64,000 bases of DNA from Larix kaempferi (Eukaryota; Streptophyta; Pinopsida; Pinales; Pinaceae), in contig BSBM01000812.1 in the NCBI GenBank assembly GCA_027924585.1, forward strand, positions 186,001-250,000. The letters run 5' to 3'. Within the stretch, counting starts at the first letter, position 1. Each line of letters starts with the position of its first letter. Shown in pieces: positions 12,482 to 24,287 of the stretch. Below the pieces are notes generated by a model. The model searched no databases. It saw only the letters and a program-made list of their open reading frames with translations, and was not told where the DNA came from. The position numbers were made by a program, and so were the translations under genes.

Positions 12482-14129
12482 TGAGAGTAATCCATAGTTT
12501 TGATATTGCATTTTTGGTTTCTTTGATTTGTTTCCAAATTATCCTCTAGCATCTAAGTTTCTTTCTCTTTTTGGATCCGACAATCAAAGATTTTTTGGGC
12601 CATCCAGACATTGTTTGGGATCTTTATTGAGCCTTTTATATTTTTATTCTTTGAGGGTTTTTTATTTTTCTTTCCTGGATCCCGCCCGATGCACTTGGGT
12701 AATTCATTTCCTGCATCACTGTAGTTCTGACATGCTTTTTCTTGAAGCAGCCTGCGTCACTGATGCTCTCTACTAGTTTTCACCATGTGTCGTTGACACA
12801 CTTCCCGAGTGAACAGAGCACGTCGTTGGGCCTCCCAATGCTCTGGTGTATCCCTGCAAGGCGTGTTTCCCTTCACAATTTGGTACACAGGTGTACAAAA
12901 ATCCCAATTTATTTTTGGCTTGATTTTTCAGTTTTGTGTTTTGATTTTGATAGTTATAAAACCTCCCAGATCTGTCATTTTCCTCTTTTTTGGGTCGTTT
13001 TGAGATTTTGATCCATGTTTGGCCCTTTGAGTCAAAACTAATTTTTTGCTTCCATTTTTCAGTGAAATGGGTTGCATTTTTAAGCGAAATGGCCATGAAT
13101 CGTGTATCATAGAGTCTCTTTGACCCATATTAAGGTTTCTAGATAATTTTTGCATTTGGTGTTCATAAAAAGATCTCTTATTGTCACTTTATGATAGTTT
13201 GGGTATGGTTTTACATGATTGATTAGCATTCATTTAAAAAGCTAAAATTTCATTTGCATAGGGTTGTACATTTGGGAACGAAAAGGACTCTTCCTTACTT
13301 AGCTAGAAGTTCATTCAAGGAAAAATACATGCATAATTCATCCAAATTTGCATGGTTTGAGTCAAGTATACACACCACCATGTTGCACTTCCGCTCCCCT
13401 TGAGTAAAACAACAAGCCTTTAAAATTAACACCCTAACTAAACACACATTAACCTAATCTGAGGACATAAAAGAATAGTACAGTTAGATAGGGCATCGGG
13501 GATAGGAATCCAAATAATTCACCCTTGTCATATTACAATTGAGAGATAGTTGTTTTCTCTTCGGGTGATAAAATCCTCTTGTATTTGTTGACATGGTTAT
13601 ACACCAATTTGTTTGGGGGGCCTCCCATTCCATGGGGGTAAGCAGCGAGGAATGGTTCCAGATGGACTTTGTGGAATACCACACTCCACTTAGCACCTAA
13701 GGACATCAATCCATTGTCTTGTATTTTTCAACCTCCATATTGGTTGTACAAGGTCCAAAAGGCAGAAGCTCTAGTAAACCTTCCCAAACATGTCATGAAC
13801 GAGGTATACTAGTGACCATCCTTCTAGGGATATTTTTCCTGGGATCCCTTTTAGTAGAGGGATATACCTTCATATATATTGGTATCTCATTTCATATTGT
13901 CCGACTTAGATTTCATCTTCTTGCGGAGGATACAATCTGTTGAGGTCTCTGGATCTTAGATAGGAAGATTGCTTTTTCTTATACCTTGTAGAGGGTCTTT
14001 TTGTTTTTAGTGCTACTTGTTGGCTTTCTGGCCTATTTTCTATTACTTGCCTAATGTGGCATCGGTCACGATAAAGTTTTTTGAGCTTGATTTTTGGCCT
14101 GTGTGCCTCTTTTCTCTTCTAGTTTAGAT
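12482..14129 (+). other. Long untranslated leader of nested element
   Basis: About 1.65 kb between primer site and the first plausible gag ATG. No conserved reading frame; T-rich in part. Long leaders are usual in Tat-like elements. Confidence 0.5.
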
Positions 14130-15658
14130 ATGGAAACTTCTTCTGGGACTACCAATCAAGAGGCCCCTTTTCAAGGGTACCTTTTGTTTTTCCTCCAGTT
14201 GGAGATATTGGTCCTCCCTTTATTACCACTTTAAATCTTCCTGGATTAACCATTGGATTACCGGTATGGTTATTCAATCCTATGATTCCGTTTGTGCCCA
14301 ATTTTTCAAATATTAACTCTCCACCACGATAGTGTCAATCCAAAACTAATCCTTCCCCTTCTTCATCGAATGTATCTTCTTCCGTTTCTTCTTCCTCTCT
14401 TGATAAAAACAGTAATGCTAGTAATCAGGAGGATAAGAAGAAGAATAAAAAGAAGATCAAGAAGAAGAAGGGTAATAAAGAGACCAAGCATGAACCATCT
14501 ACCTCCGATGGAACTCATTCTATTTGAACACCTCATAGACCCAAGTTCCCTTGCAATCTTTGCAAGGGTGATCACCTTCTCAAGGATTGTCCCGATCTTT
14601 CCAAAGTATTAGAAGAGTGGTCTAAAGACTCCAAAACACCTACATCATCATCCTCTATACATCATACTGATGATACCCCATCCACCAGTGACTCCATGGT
14701 TAAGGGTCAGAAATGTAAATTCAAGAATCCTTATTTGTTATGCAAGGGAATGCACCTTACTTACCTTTGTCCACGCATGGATGAAGCTTCTCAAGTGTTA
14801 GAAGACATTACTGTATCTCAGAAACGCCTTCCAACTAGATATCGTAAGTTGTCCATTGAACCCCCATTAGTTGATGAAGCAGTCAATCTAGCTCCATCTT
14901 CGGTCAATCTCACTCTTTCTTCAAAGAGTGAAGCTGAAGTGGTCAAATCGATCTCATATTCGCTTGATCCCACTCTTTCATGGAATAATGATAATACTGA
15001 AGTAGTCACCATGACACAATATTCGTCTCATTCTACTCTTCTAGTTGAGAGTGAATAGGAAACCACTGATGTTTTCCTAGTCATTTCAAATTGTTCTAGG
15101 CAAGGGGAAATCCTGTCCATTTCCACGGGACCTCCTCCAAGCACCAAGGTCATTTCCTTCGATTGGAATAATATAAAAAAATACCATCTTCTTTCGTATG
15201 TTCCCTTCCAGATATCTATAGTAGTTGCCGATAAGGAAATATTTCACACTATAGTTGATTATGGAGCTTCTGTTAGTATTTTATCCTCAACTGTTTGGAA
15301 AGCTATAGGTTCTCCTTAGCTTGTTCAAGTCACTGAACAGATACAAGATTTTAATAGAAGGCCTACTGGACCTTTACGGATCCTTCTATAGTTACCTATC
15401 ACCTTAGGAGGGAAAACTATTTGTATTGATGTTATGGTAGTCCAAGGTATCTTAGATTTTAGTCTGCTCCTTGGACGTGATTATGTCTATGATATGAAAG
15501 ATATAGTGTCCACACTCTTTCAAGTGATGTATTTTCCCTATGATGGGAGGATCGTGACCATTGATCAGCTTTCCTGTGTGACATCGAATCATCTCATGAC
15601 TTCCAATCATCAAAATTCCCTGAATGTTCCACATATTGTAGTGGTTTCTTCCCCTTAG
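14130..15658 (+). pseudogene. Gag zinc-knuckle region and aspartic protease of nested element
   Basis: Starts at METSSGTTNQEAPFQG and needs a one-base frame change soon after. A Lys-rich stretch (about 14430-14490) is followed by a knuckle CNLCKGDHLLKDC (C-x2-C-x3-H-x4-C, one residue shorter than canonical). About 170 bp downstream a second, degenerate copy reads LLCKGMHLTYLC. The protease has VDYGASVSIL in place of the usual D-[ST]-G core and a later LLLGRDYVYDMKDI segment like the family's LLGR motif. The large gag core is missing. In-frame stops occur after SI (about 14526), at the end of VESE (15056) and inside the protease. The homologous element at 55138-58378 keeps the gag core. Confidence 0.7.
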
Positions 15659-15659
15659 G

Positions 15660-16440
15660 GATGGGGGGCATGTCTCCAACCTATGGACATCATGTTGGAG
15701 TTACCCCCCAAGATTCTTATGCTGGGGGGAACACTAACAAACTTTGGACATCATGTTGGGTAGGAACCAATCCCAAGCATATTTTACTTTTGGTTTCAAG
15801 CTTATGTAAAAATGAATCTACCCCCAAGCATAGTTATTTTTTGTTTCAAGCTTGTGTAAAAATGAAATAGGTCCTCACGAGCATAGTTCTATTCCTGTGT
15901 CAAGATTGTTAAAAAATAAAATAGATGACTATGAGCACAGTTCCCTTTCTGTTTCAATCTCGTTAAAAAATGAAACAGATGGTCACAAGCAGAGTTCCCA
16001 TTCTTTGTCAAGTTTGTTAAAAATGAAATAGATTCCCATTAGCATGGTTTCATTCTGTTTCAAGCTCATTAAAAAAAAAAATAGGTCCCTTCAAGCATAG
16101 TTATTTTCTATTTCAAGATTGTGTAAAAATGAAATAGATCCTCCTCTCATTGAGTCAAGTCTTCTAGTAGACTTAGTACCTAAACCTTCTTTTCATCCGC
16201 CTATGCCATTTGATAACTTTCCCTCCTTCGTCTCTGGTGAACATATTCCTATTAGTATCCAGTAGTTAAATAGAGTAAAGAGTTAGATTAGGCGAATGGC
16301 ATGAAGCTTGGGGGGCATGTATTCAACCTCTAAACATCATGTTGAAGTGGATTCGACAACCTTTCCATGAAATCTTGGAGTTAAGTCGCTTAATTCTAGC
16401 ATTCATGCTGGGGGCATGTACCAACCTTTGGATATCATGT
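15660..16440 (+). repeat. Dispersed GGGGCATGT motif and a seven-unit ~53 bp tandem repeat
   Basis: Right after the protease, a motif of the form GGGGCATGT..CAACCT.TGGACATCATGTTGG appears near 15663, 15721, 16310 and 16406. Between these lie about seven imperfect units starting at 15775, 15826, 15880, 15933, 15987, 16040 and 16093. Each has an AGCATAGTT-like start, a TTTCAAG middle and a TAAAAATGAAATAG end. There is no coding potential. Confidence 0.75.
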
Positions 16441-18460
16441 TGGGAAAACATCTTCCAATGGGAATTTTTTCGAGCACACATTCTCTTGGGTTTTGAGCTC
16501 GCTAAACCTTGAAAATAATCCTAAGCATAGTTCATTTTATGTCGCAAGCTCATTAAAAAATTAAGCAGATACCATGAGCATTCTTCCAACGTATCTTCGA
16601 GCTTGTTAAAAATAGTAAGATGGTTGTGAGCTTACTTTTTCCACTTTTTCATGCTCTGGTCAAAAACATGAAAAGTAGTTTGAGCTTACTTTTTACTTTT
16701 TCATGCTCTAGATTCAAACATGAAAAATATTCCGAGTGCTTTTACACCATAATCATGCTCGTAAAAACCTAGAAAAACAGTGTTGAGCTCAAAAATTGTT
16801 CCTTCTCGTGCTCGTAAATACATGAGAATAAGTCACCAAGTTATATTTTCTCTTTTTTGGGCTTGTAAAACTCCCATGAAAAAGGAACCCTTAGGAGTTC
16901 CTCTTTAATATCTTTTCAGATTCCCTAAATATGAAAAGATCGCCAAGTGAACTTGATTCTTTCACACTTAAAAAAAGTATTTGAAAGGTCATCTTTCTGG
17001 TGATAGTTTACCATTTTTCGGGCCAGAAGGACTATTTACGAAAAAGGAGCACACAGGTTAATCATGACTGGAAGAGTTCTCTCTCATGTTGTTTTATACT
17101 TTTTCGGATGAGGAGACTAAATTTTATGGAAAAGAACCATTTGGAGTCTTCTTTAGTTCTTTTCAGACTCTCTAAATATGAAATGACACCGATTTTTCCT
17201 TCTCTAGACTCGTTAAAATATGACATTGAAGGGCCCTTTTTGGTATGAACCCCTCCTATATCAGGTTCGTAAAAAATATGAGATCAGACTTGTCCGAAGG
17301 ATGAGCTATACTGAGCATTTCTTACCCTCGTCAAGCTCGTTAAAAAACAAAAGAGGTACTCATCAATCATGATGGGGATAAGGAAAGAGTTTGTGTTTTG
17401 GCAGTACTTAGTCACTCTTGAACATGGTGCTCGTTTGCATATGCATTTAAAGACTTGTATAATTCGCTTGTCTTCGGGTCTCGCCCATTCCATGAGTTGT
17501 TTTACTCCTTTGACTCATTCAAAGAATGATTCCATCATCATTTTCATTAGGGGTCAGTGTCATTCTCATAATGTCAATGCTGCCAAGTCATGCCACTCCC
17601 ATGTTCAAGAGAGGTATGTTCATCGAATCTATCTATGCAGTCATTCTCCCTTCTATCATGCCAGTCATTCCTGAGTCAGTATCAAATGTCACTCTACAAT
17701 CTGTTCTACTCCAAAAATATTTGACCTTGTTTCGTGTCGATGATGACGGAAACATCATTCCCCTCCTTCGATTGGTTTATCCTTTTCAACTTCAACACAT
17801 CATCCGAGGATTAAACCTAGAAAGCAATTAAGTACCTTGGGCTTGCATGCCTCAATGGTAGGTCACCTCGCTTTCAACAGTAAGTTCACATCATTGACTT
17901 CTTATTGAAATATTTCACTGAGTGTTCAACCTCATATCATTGATTCGCATTCAGTGGTATGTACTATGATACTTTGTAGATCATTGACATCAATGGTGAT
18001 TTCCCTTGCACTTGTTAAAGGTATACATAAATGACTAGCAATCAAGTGGTTTCTACCATGTTTGACTTCAAGGCATTGTAATCACATGGTTAGATTCGTA
18101 TCATTGCGGGTTTGGCTTGACGACCCTGGGTTAACTCATGTATCCTGCCTAGGTTGTGATGGATATTTTTTGAGTCATATTACACGGATCCACTTTTGTA
18201 TTGGTCGTGGCTATGTTATCATCTCATCATGGATCTATGATTGTGTCTAGTAGCCATGATTGTGTTCAGTCGATCTTTACTATCATAGATTTACAATATA
18301 TTGGTCGACATCCATGTTATGAGTCAGTTAAGACATGTATCTCATAGTCAGTTGTAGTGCAAGAAGTTCTTTGTTTGACACTCCAACCGACAATCCTTAC
18401 CTCGAATTTTTTCCTATTACAAACCATTTCACCTACCTTATTTTTCCAGCTTCATGCTTT
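16441..18460 (+). other. Non-coding, repeat-rich 3' part of nested element
   Basis: From about 16500 to 17350 degenerate relatives of the preceding repeat recur (GAGC...TCGTTAAAA...ATGAAAA). From 17350 to 18460 only short chance frames are present. No RT, RNase H or integrase motif was found where an autonomous element would carry them. Confidence 0.6.
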
Positions 18461-18471
18461 AGGGGGGATTA
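18461..18471 (+). other. Polypurine tract of nested element
   Basis: AGGGGGGATTA directly before the right LTR start TGTTACACC. Confidence 0.75.
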
Positions 18472-19438
18472 TGTTACACCAAAATATCGTCATCATGAGT
18501 TATGTGTCCTATATATGCCCTAATCCCTAAAGTTCCCGGGATAAAACATCAGAAGAGAAGTTGTTATTCCTTTTAACCTAATGTTGTCACCCCGACACGC
18601 CCTGATATTTTTCAAGATGCATCAGACTTGAGGTGACACGCTTTGCACCTTAGTAGAGTGTGTCAGTCGTGCATGGTGCTCTTTCACAAGGTGCATTGAT
18701 CTCCCATTGACATGTGTTTCCCTTGTGCAAGGAGCGTCGATATTGGTTAAAATGGATAAAGAGAAGATTTGAGTGACTTCTCGAAGCTTGGATGGTGTGG
18801 AGACTTATCCCTACATATATGGAAAGGTGGAATTCAATCCCCTTACCTAGTGGTATGATCTCTTAAGCCTCTTCCCTAAATCCTCAACCTCTCCTATCCC
18901 TTTATCCCTATATATGAACCCCCTATCCATTGTTAAGGGAGAAAGGATAGAGTATATATATGCTAGTGGAGTTTTTCTAGGAGATCATGTTCATCCATTA
19001 GAGGCTAAGCATTTGATCTTAAATCTAGGATTTTTGGAAGGAGATTATGACGTCAAAGCATCGCTTGTAACACCTCTCTCTTTGTATTTCTTATTATTAC
19101 ATCTAATGCAAATTATTTCCATAAACTTGTTGTGTTAATAATGTTTAGGATTAACCTATTTGACTGTTGATCTAGATTTATTTACAATCATGTGCTTTTA
19201 TCACTTGTCTATTCCCACATGTTATTGACTAGTTTTGTAGCTTGAGATGTGAAGATCGGGACTTGGATTAGCAAGGAGAAAAGATATGAATTTATAAGGT
19301 AAGCTATCTCTTTCACTATCTTGCATTTCAATCAATCTAGGAAAGTTGTTTGTATTATGTACTTGTTTTGTTCTAGATCTGAACCATTTAGAGTACGGGG
19401 ATCTATTTGAGTCCGCTCTTACAAATTGTCCGTAAACA
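18472..19438 (+). repeat. 3' LTR of nested element (967 bp)
   Basis: Begins TGTTACACCAAAATATCG and ends GTCCGTAAACA, followed by CTAAC, the right target duplication. Confidence 0.88.
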
Positions 19439-19443
19439 CTAAC

Positions 19444-20455
19444 GACACTTGAGAAGAGCATGGACCAGTTCTCCAAGGCTCTCTACAAACACTGTACTAA
19501 GAAGGATGCAATCATATGTAAAGAAATGGAACGGATGTGAAAGGATTTCGATGAGGCTATGAGCGAGTGCAGGGTTGTGAGGGTTGTGTTGCATGCTGCA
19601 TTGTAGTATGACATGGAGGGCCAAGTTAGGAAGATTGAGGGTGTTGTGGAACAACTCCAACTTCACATAAAACAATAATAAGAGACGATTGCGTTGTTGA
19701 AATGTGATGTGGCTAGTGAGCATGGTGCGGGAACAACCATGAAGATTCACATGAAGTAATAAGAACCTTGTGATGGCACACGAGATTCCAAGTTGTTGGG
19801 AAAATTCTACTGGGATTAGTACTTAGACTAGATGAACGAAAATTTAGATGAGTCCAAGGTGAATAATACTTCCATGTTTCTCATAGGCACAACCAAGTTG
19901 TGGTGGAGAAATTGTGTGGAAGATGTGGCTACAGGGAAGGTGACAGACCAGATTGAGAATTGGGAACAAATGGAGGGAGGATTGAAAGGTTAGTTTGGGC
20001 TTGGAAACCAAGGTTGGGTTTCCTGAAACAAGATCATGAAGCTCACGCACGTTGGGAAGGTCCAAGCTTATATTAAGGCCTATACGAGAGTGATGATGGA
20101 AATCAAAGATATGAGTGAAGAGGATCAACTCTATCACTTCATGAAGAGATTACAACCATGGGTGCAAATGTACTTGCAATGCCAAGGTGTAACGACTCTT
20201 GCTGCAGCGATCTCAACAGCCAATCCGTTGTTGGACTACCATGTGAATGGAAATGGTGAGTCCAAGGAAAACGAATATGGCAGCAAGAGAACTCAAGGAA
20301 AATCTAGGAATAAGATGATAAGGAAGTCTAAGACGGGTGGAAAGCGTGAGGATGAGAAACCCAAAAATGCAGAGGGACTCAAGGACAAGGCTAAAATAGT
20401 CTCATGTTACAATTGATCCAAGGACCATTACACCAAGAACTGCCCTTTGTGACCA
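19444..20455 (+). pseudogene. Ty3/Gypsy gag of outer element
   Basis: Resumes after the nested insertion. Translation across several stops gives a Gypsy gag (Retrotrans_gag). LGKFYWD lies near 19800, MFLIGTTKLWWRNCVEDVA near 19880 and NWEQMEGGLKG near 19960. The open stretch 20036-20416 contains AYIKAYTRVMMEIKDMSEED and HFMKRLQPWVQ. A basic tail leads to a zinc knuckle CYN-stop-SKDHYTKNC, where a TGA replaces the second Cys. Gag would form the particle shell. At least seven stops make this copy dead. Confidence 0.85.
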
Positions 20456-20589
20456 TAGAAGTTGGTTGTAGTAGAGCATGAGAACCCATTAGTTGGAGTG
20501 TTGCAGGTGTTTAATGCGGTTCTTGAGGAGGAACCAGTAGCAACACATGATGCATACTCCTCAAGGTTGTGCTACATGCGAACAGAAGT

Positions 20590-21324
20590 GAACTAGAAGT
20601 AGGTATTTGCATTGGTTGATAATGGTGACACACACAACTTCATGAAGGAAGAAGTGGCAAGAAGGATCAACTTGCATATTGAGAAAGGACAGAGTTTGTT
20701 TAAGGCTATCAACTCGCAAGTAGAAAGGGTGGTTGGAGTAGCCAACCAAGTTCCTTTGAGGCTTGGAGAATGGTCGGGAGAGGCGACCTTCACCATCGTT
20801 CCATTGGATGATTTTTATGTGGTACTTAGACATGAGTTCATGTGGAAAGAAAAGGAAACTCCTATGCCACACTTGCAGTGTTTAGGATTTCTATCGTGAG
20901 ATATGTCTATCTATGTGTAGACTATGAGAGACCATATAGAAGTGGCAAGGTCATGTCTATGTTAGTGATGAATTTCACAGGTGCAATAGACCCTCACAAA
21001 CATGTGGATGACAGGCAAGGTGAAGAGAAGGAAAGCAAGGATTCGGTCATTTGGTTGGAAAAACGAATGAACACTATGGAGAAGGTAGTGGAAAAGACGT
21101 TGATGAGCTTGGAGAAGCTTGCCGATCACTATGCTGCCATGGGTAAAAACAATTGTAGTCAAGTAGGATGTACAAAAACTATCCAAGCAAATGAAGAAAC
21201 ACCAAGTTTTGGCTTAGGAGCTTCAGTTACGGATAGGCAGGTGTGGCTAGACTATCCAAAATCACAACGATTGTTTACTAAAGGTGAGGGAACGATTGGT
21301 GGAAATGTGTCTCTCCTTGTGTAA
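20590..21324 (+). pseudogene. Gypsy aspartic protease and short linker of outer element
   Basis: The frame 20612-20899 reads VDNGDTHNFMKEEVAR, the equivalent of the retropepsin D-S-G-A-T-H-N-F active site, but with S to N and A to D changes. DFYVVLRHEFM corresponds to the usual DFDVVLGMDWL end of the domain. A frameshift leads into 20842-21324, which has LCVDYERPYRSGKVMSM and a heptad-like helix around LEKRMNTMEKVVEKTLMSLEK. RT should follow here but does not. Likely inactive because of the altered active site. Confidence 0.8.
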
Positions 21325-21767
21325 TTAAGCAATAAAGTTGTGGAAAAAAGAGGGGACAACATTTCGGGTGATGGCTTGGAGTTCCATCCACCCATATTCT
21401 TCGGTTAGAGTAACTTGAGGCATCGAATTATACCTTTGGCAGGTAGGCAAGGCCATGAGAGCTTCGTGTAGGAGGTTTCCGAAAGTGAATCCAAGGAATA
21501 TGAAGCATGTAGGATTTGTCCAAACAACGTGACAGGTCACCAAGTTGCGGAGAATAGTGCAAATAGGGTAGTGGGATGAATGAAATACGGACTCCCAGTG
21601 AACAAAATGATCACTTGGACAATTGCAAGAGACGATGGAAGACAAACCATGCAGACCGGTAAAGACAAAGAACAAGGGGTGGACTAAACAACAGACTTCT
21701 TGTAGTAGTAAGATAGGTTTCTAAAGATAGTGGTTGTTTGGAGATGTTGCTAGGGACGATAACTAAT
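21325..21767 (+). other. Spacer between protease remnant and polypurine tract
   Basis: About 440 bp with no RT, RNase H or integrase motif in any frame. Confidence 0.5.
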
Positions 21768-21782
21768 TTAAGTGGGGGACGA
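21768..21782 (+). other. Polypurine tract of outer Gypsy
   Basis: Purine-rich run ending AGTGGGGGACGA immediately before the right LTR. Confidence 0.8.
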
Positions 21783-23120
21783 TGTAATGACATAGTTTCT
21801 ACAGTCACTTAGCCAAACCTCTACCCACGTGACAAGAAAGGAGATCACTCAAGTAGGTCGACTTGGGAGCCTATTAGGCCCAGGAATTGGTTGGACACTT
21901 AGCCAAAATAATCTTAAGTGTTGGACAACCAAGTGGGTTCCCGTTAGCAGCATGGGAGTTGGTTGGGATGTGTTACCAAGAAGGGGGTGCGTTCCCACAC
22001 CTAAGACACCCAGTACATGGAAATTATAGGAAAAGTACCATTTTGACTATCCAATCGATTGGTATGTGTACCACTTGGGCAGAAGCCCCAGGTTGTGTGG
22101 ACCATAACCACGCCAGAATCCCCAACTCCAAGTTGGGGACGCAGATGGAAAGGATGATACATTTTGCAAATGAGAGAGGAGGCTAATATGTGAGCACACT
22201 TGTGGGAAGCACCGCATCAACATTGGACGTATCAATTAAGAAGTAGACATACCCCGTGGGTTGATCGATTAAGAAGTGGAAACACTTGCAGTTTGTGCAT
22301 CGGGAGCATGGAGTGAAGTGATTAGGCCGGTGGAACGTGCACCCACACTTTGGGGCGCACCCACCCAAGAAGTTCATATATAAATATGTGATGGGATTCA
22401 AGGAAAGAGGCATAAAATTTTTGCAATATTTGCACGTCCAAGAGGCTCTAAAGTTTGGCAGACCAAGGTAGGTTCATGCAGGTATCAAGAGGGGAGCGCC
22501 TTACAATCTTGGGGAAATATGGCACTCTTAGGAAGAGTCTTGGAAAGGATCATGACAGGGAGGAGGCTCATCTTGGAGGAATCCATGTGTGATAGCAAAG
22601 AGGAAGTATTCACGAGAAGAAGGTTCATTCCAGCGGCAATCCCAACAGAGGCACGGTGCAGATCATGCTTGTGGTGAAGTTCGCAACAGTGCAGGAAGGA
22701 ATCTTGGCAAGTTGTTTTGGTCAGTAGTACTAGATTTCTTGGTGTTTCTTATGATATCTAGTTGGGAACCTCCACAGGTGGTTTGTCTAGTTGGGAACCC
22801 TCGTTTCTATGTAATGTTCTAATCTCAAAATATGCTAAGTATAAAGAATTTGGGCAAGCCTAGTTGGGGCTGACCCATATCTTGTTGTCTTTTGTTTCTT
22901 ATGTGTTTACCGATTTTACTTGTGGAAAATGGCTAAGTGTTTAATTGGCTAAGTAAAGAAATAATAACCAATCTAAGAAATGACTAAGTATAATTTCCGC
23001 AGGGTTTAGTCATAGTCTGCTGGAAGTATTCTGAGTTGATCTCGCCTTCAATTAGTCTCCGAGAAGTGTCGCATGGCCACTCTGGGGTTATATTGACTTG
23101 TGTTGAACTAGACCATGACA
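21783..23120 (+). repeat. 3' LTR of outer Gypsy element (1338 bp)
   Basis: Begins TGTAATGACATAG and ends GACCATGACA; partner of 9494-10829. Confidence 0.88.
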
Positions 23121-24287
23121 AATCTGCTTATTAGTGTGTTGTTGTACAAACCTTCTTATTCCTATGGGAATCCCATTGTTCAATCGACGATTAGATGGGT
23201 GTCACTCTTCTTTCTTATGATTGGGGCTTCCCTTTTTAGATCCATGAATCACTTGCTCTTTGTTTCCACATTTTTCAAAACATGAATTCACGTTTCACCT
23301 TTTTCCAATTGAATTGATCTGCCATGCATGGATCATATTTTCCTCATAATGGAGGCTCATGATTGCACTGGACATGAATTCTCCATGGTGGCATATCGTT
23401 ATTTCTCTCAATGATATCAATTGGGCATGAAAAACTAGGGTTTATCTTAAGCAACATGGGCATTTTACCTCATTTCCAGACAACACACTCAAAGCATCAA
23501 ATTGATCTTTCTCTCAAGATGACTTCTCTTATCTGTAGTGATATTCCTTAATTGGATTTGAGGCTCACCTCTCATGCATCTTAGCAATTTGGATCTCTTC
23601 ACATGGTTTCTTTGCATGGATTAGGGCTCGTTCTCAATCAGTGGTCCTCCTTATCATTCCACATTAAAATGGAGTACATGCCAAGTCTTTTTATAGGCTT
23701 CATTACATGAGATACCTTGGGTCAATACCATGGGCTAGAAAATACCATGATCCCAAAAAACCACATGCTTTAACCTAAACCAAGATTATCCCAATGACTC
23801 ATTTACCAAGTCAAAGTTGACCTAACAGACAACCCAATACAAGGAGATACAAATCTTGATAGGCAAATAGATTTTCTTTTAACAAATTCACTTACATTGT
23901 CTACAATTAATTATTTGTATCTTTGTTGTATATATTTGAAATTTTCCTTGTGTGATGCTATTTTTTCAGTTGCAATGCCATGTTTGTTCCATAGCATGAA
24001 TGAAGTTGAAATAATACATATGTAAGAAAATGATTATGCATGTTCATATAGTGGATCCCTAACCTTTCTACAAGCAAGAGACATCAAGGAACTCCACTCT
24101 ACATTCCTATGCCATGGCCTTGAATTAGAATGTGGGGTAGAAGGATATGCTCATGCAAAACCGTGATGGAGGGTCAAGAGTGTTGCAAAAGAAAATGGAG
24201 GAATCAATGATGGTGATAGATAACATTTTTTAACTGAGTTGATAACCGGATCTCATGAACACCTTTCTCATAATATAAGTGCTTTTT
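23121..24287. other. No recognisable gene; contains LTR-edge repeat copy 2
   Basis: Positions 23659-23827 match 8448-8614, with both ending CTAACA. The rest shows no domain or RNA gene. The last five bases, TTTTT (24283-24287), are the left target duplication of the array that follows. Confidence 0.55.

Larger units (their letters stand above)
11491..19438 (+). mobile_element. Nested gag-protease LTR retrotransposon
   Basis: Left LTR 11491-12462 and right LTR 18472-19438, with a primer site after the left LTR and a polypurine tract before the right. The flanks CTCAC (11486-11490) and CTAAC (19439-19443) match at four of five bases, as expected for an old target duplication. The interior of about 6 kb has a long leader, a zinc-knuckle region, an aspartic protease and a long non-coding repeat-rich part. 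No RT or integrase is visible, so the element is non-autonomous. The primer-site type and protease resemble Tat/Ogre-like Gypsy elements. Confidence 0.88.
9494..23120 (+). mobile_element. Ty3/Gypsy element carrying gag and protease only, hosting a nested element
   Basis: Left LTR 9494-10829, right LTR 21783-23120. A primer site follows the left LTR and a polypurine tract precedes the right LTR, so the element is plus-strand. It is split by an insertion at 11491-19438; without that and one target duplication it is about 5.7 kb. The interior shows a Gypsy gag and an aspartic protease but no RT, RNase H or integrase. I could not find a matching 5 bp target duplication: the left flank is GCTAT and the right flank AATCT. 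LTR divergence looks near 10% by eye, so it is old. Confidence 0.85.

Noticed and set aside
14292-14612. Arg-rich 106-codon plus frame
   Set aside because: Shifted-frame reading of the Lys-rich gag region, whose correct frame shows the zinc knuckle.
15775-16140. Possible CRISPR-like array
   Set aside because: The units are contiguous and degenerate with no unique spacers; this is a tandem repeat in a plant retroelement.
8448-23827. Repeats at 8448-8614 and 23659-23827 as the LTR pair of one host element
   Set aside because: Homology stops after about 168 bp, no primer site lies beside the right copy, and the flanks of the intervening Gypsy do not match. Kept only as a shared repeat.
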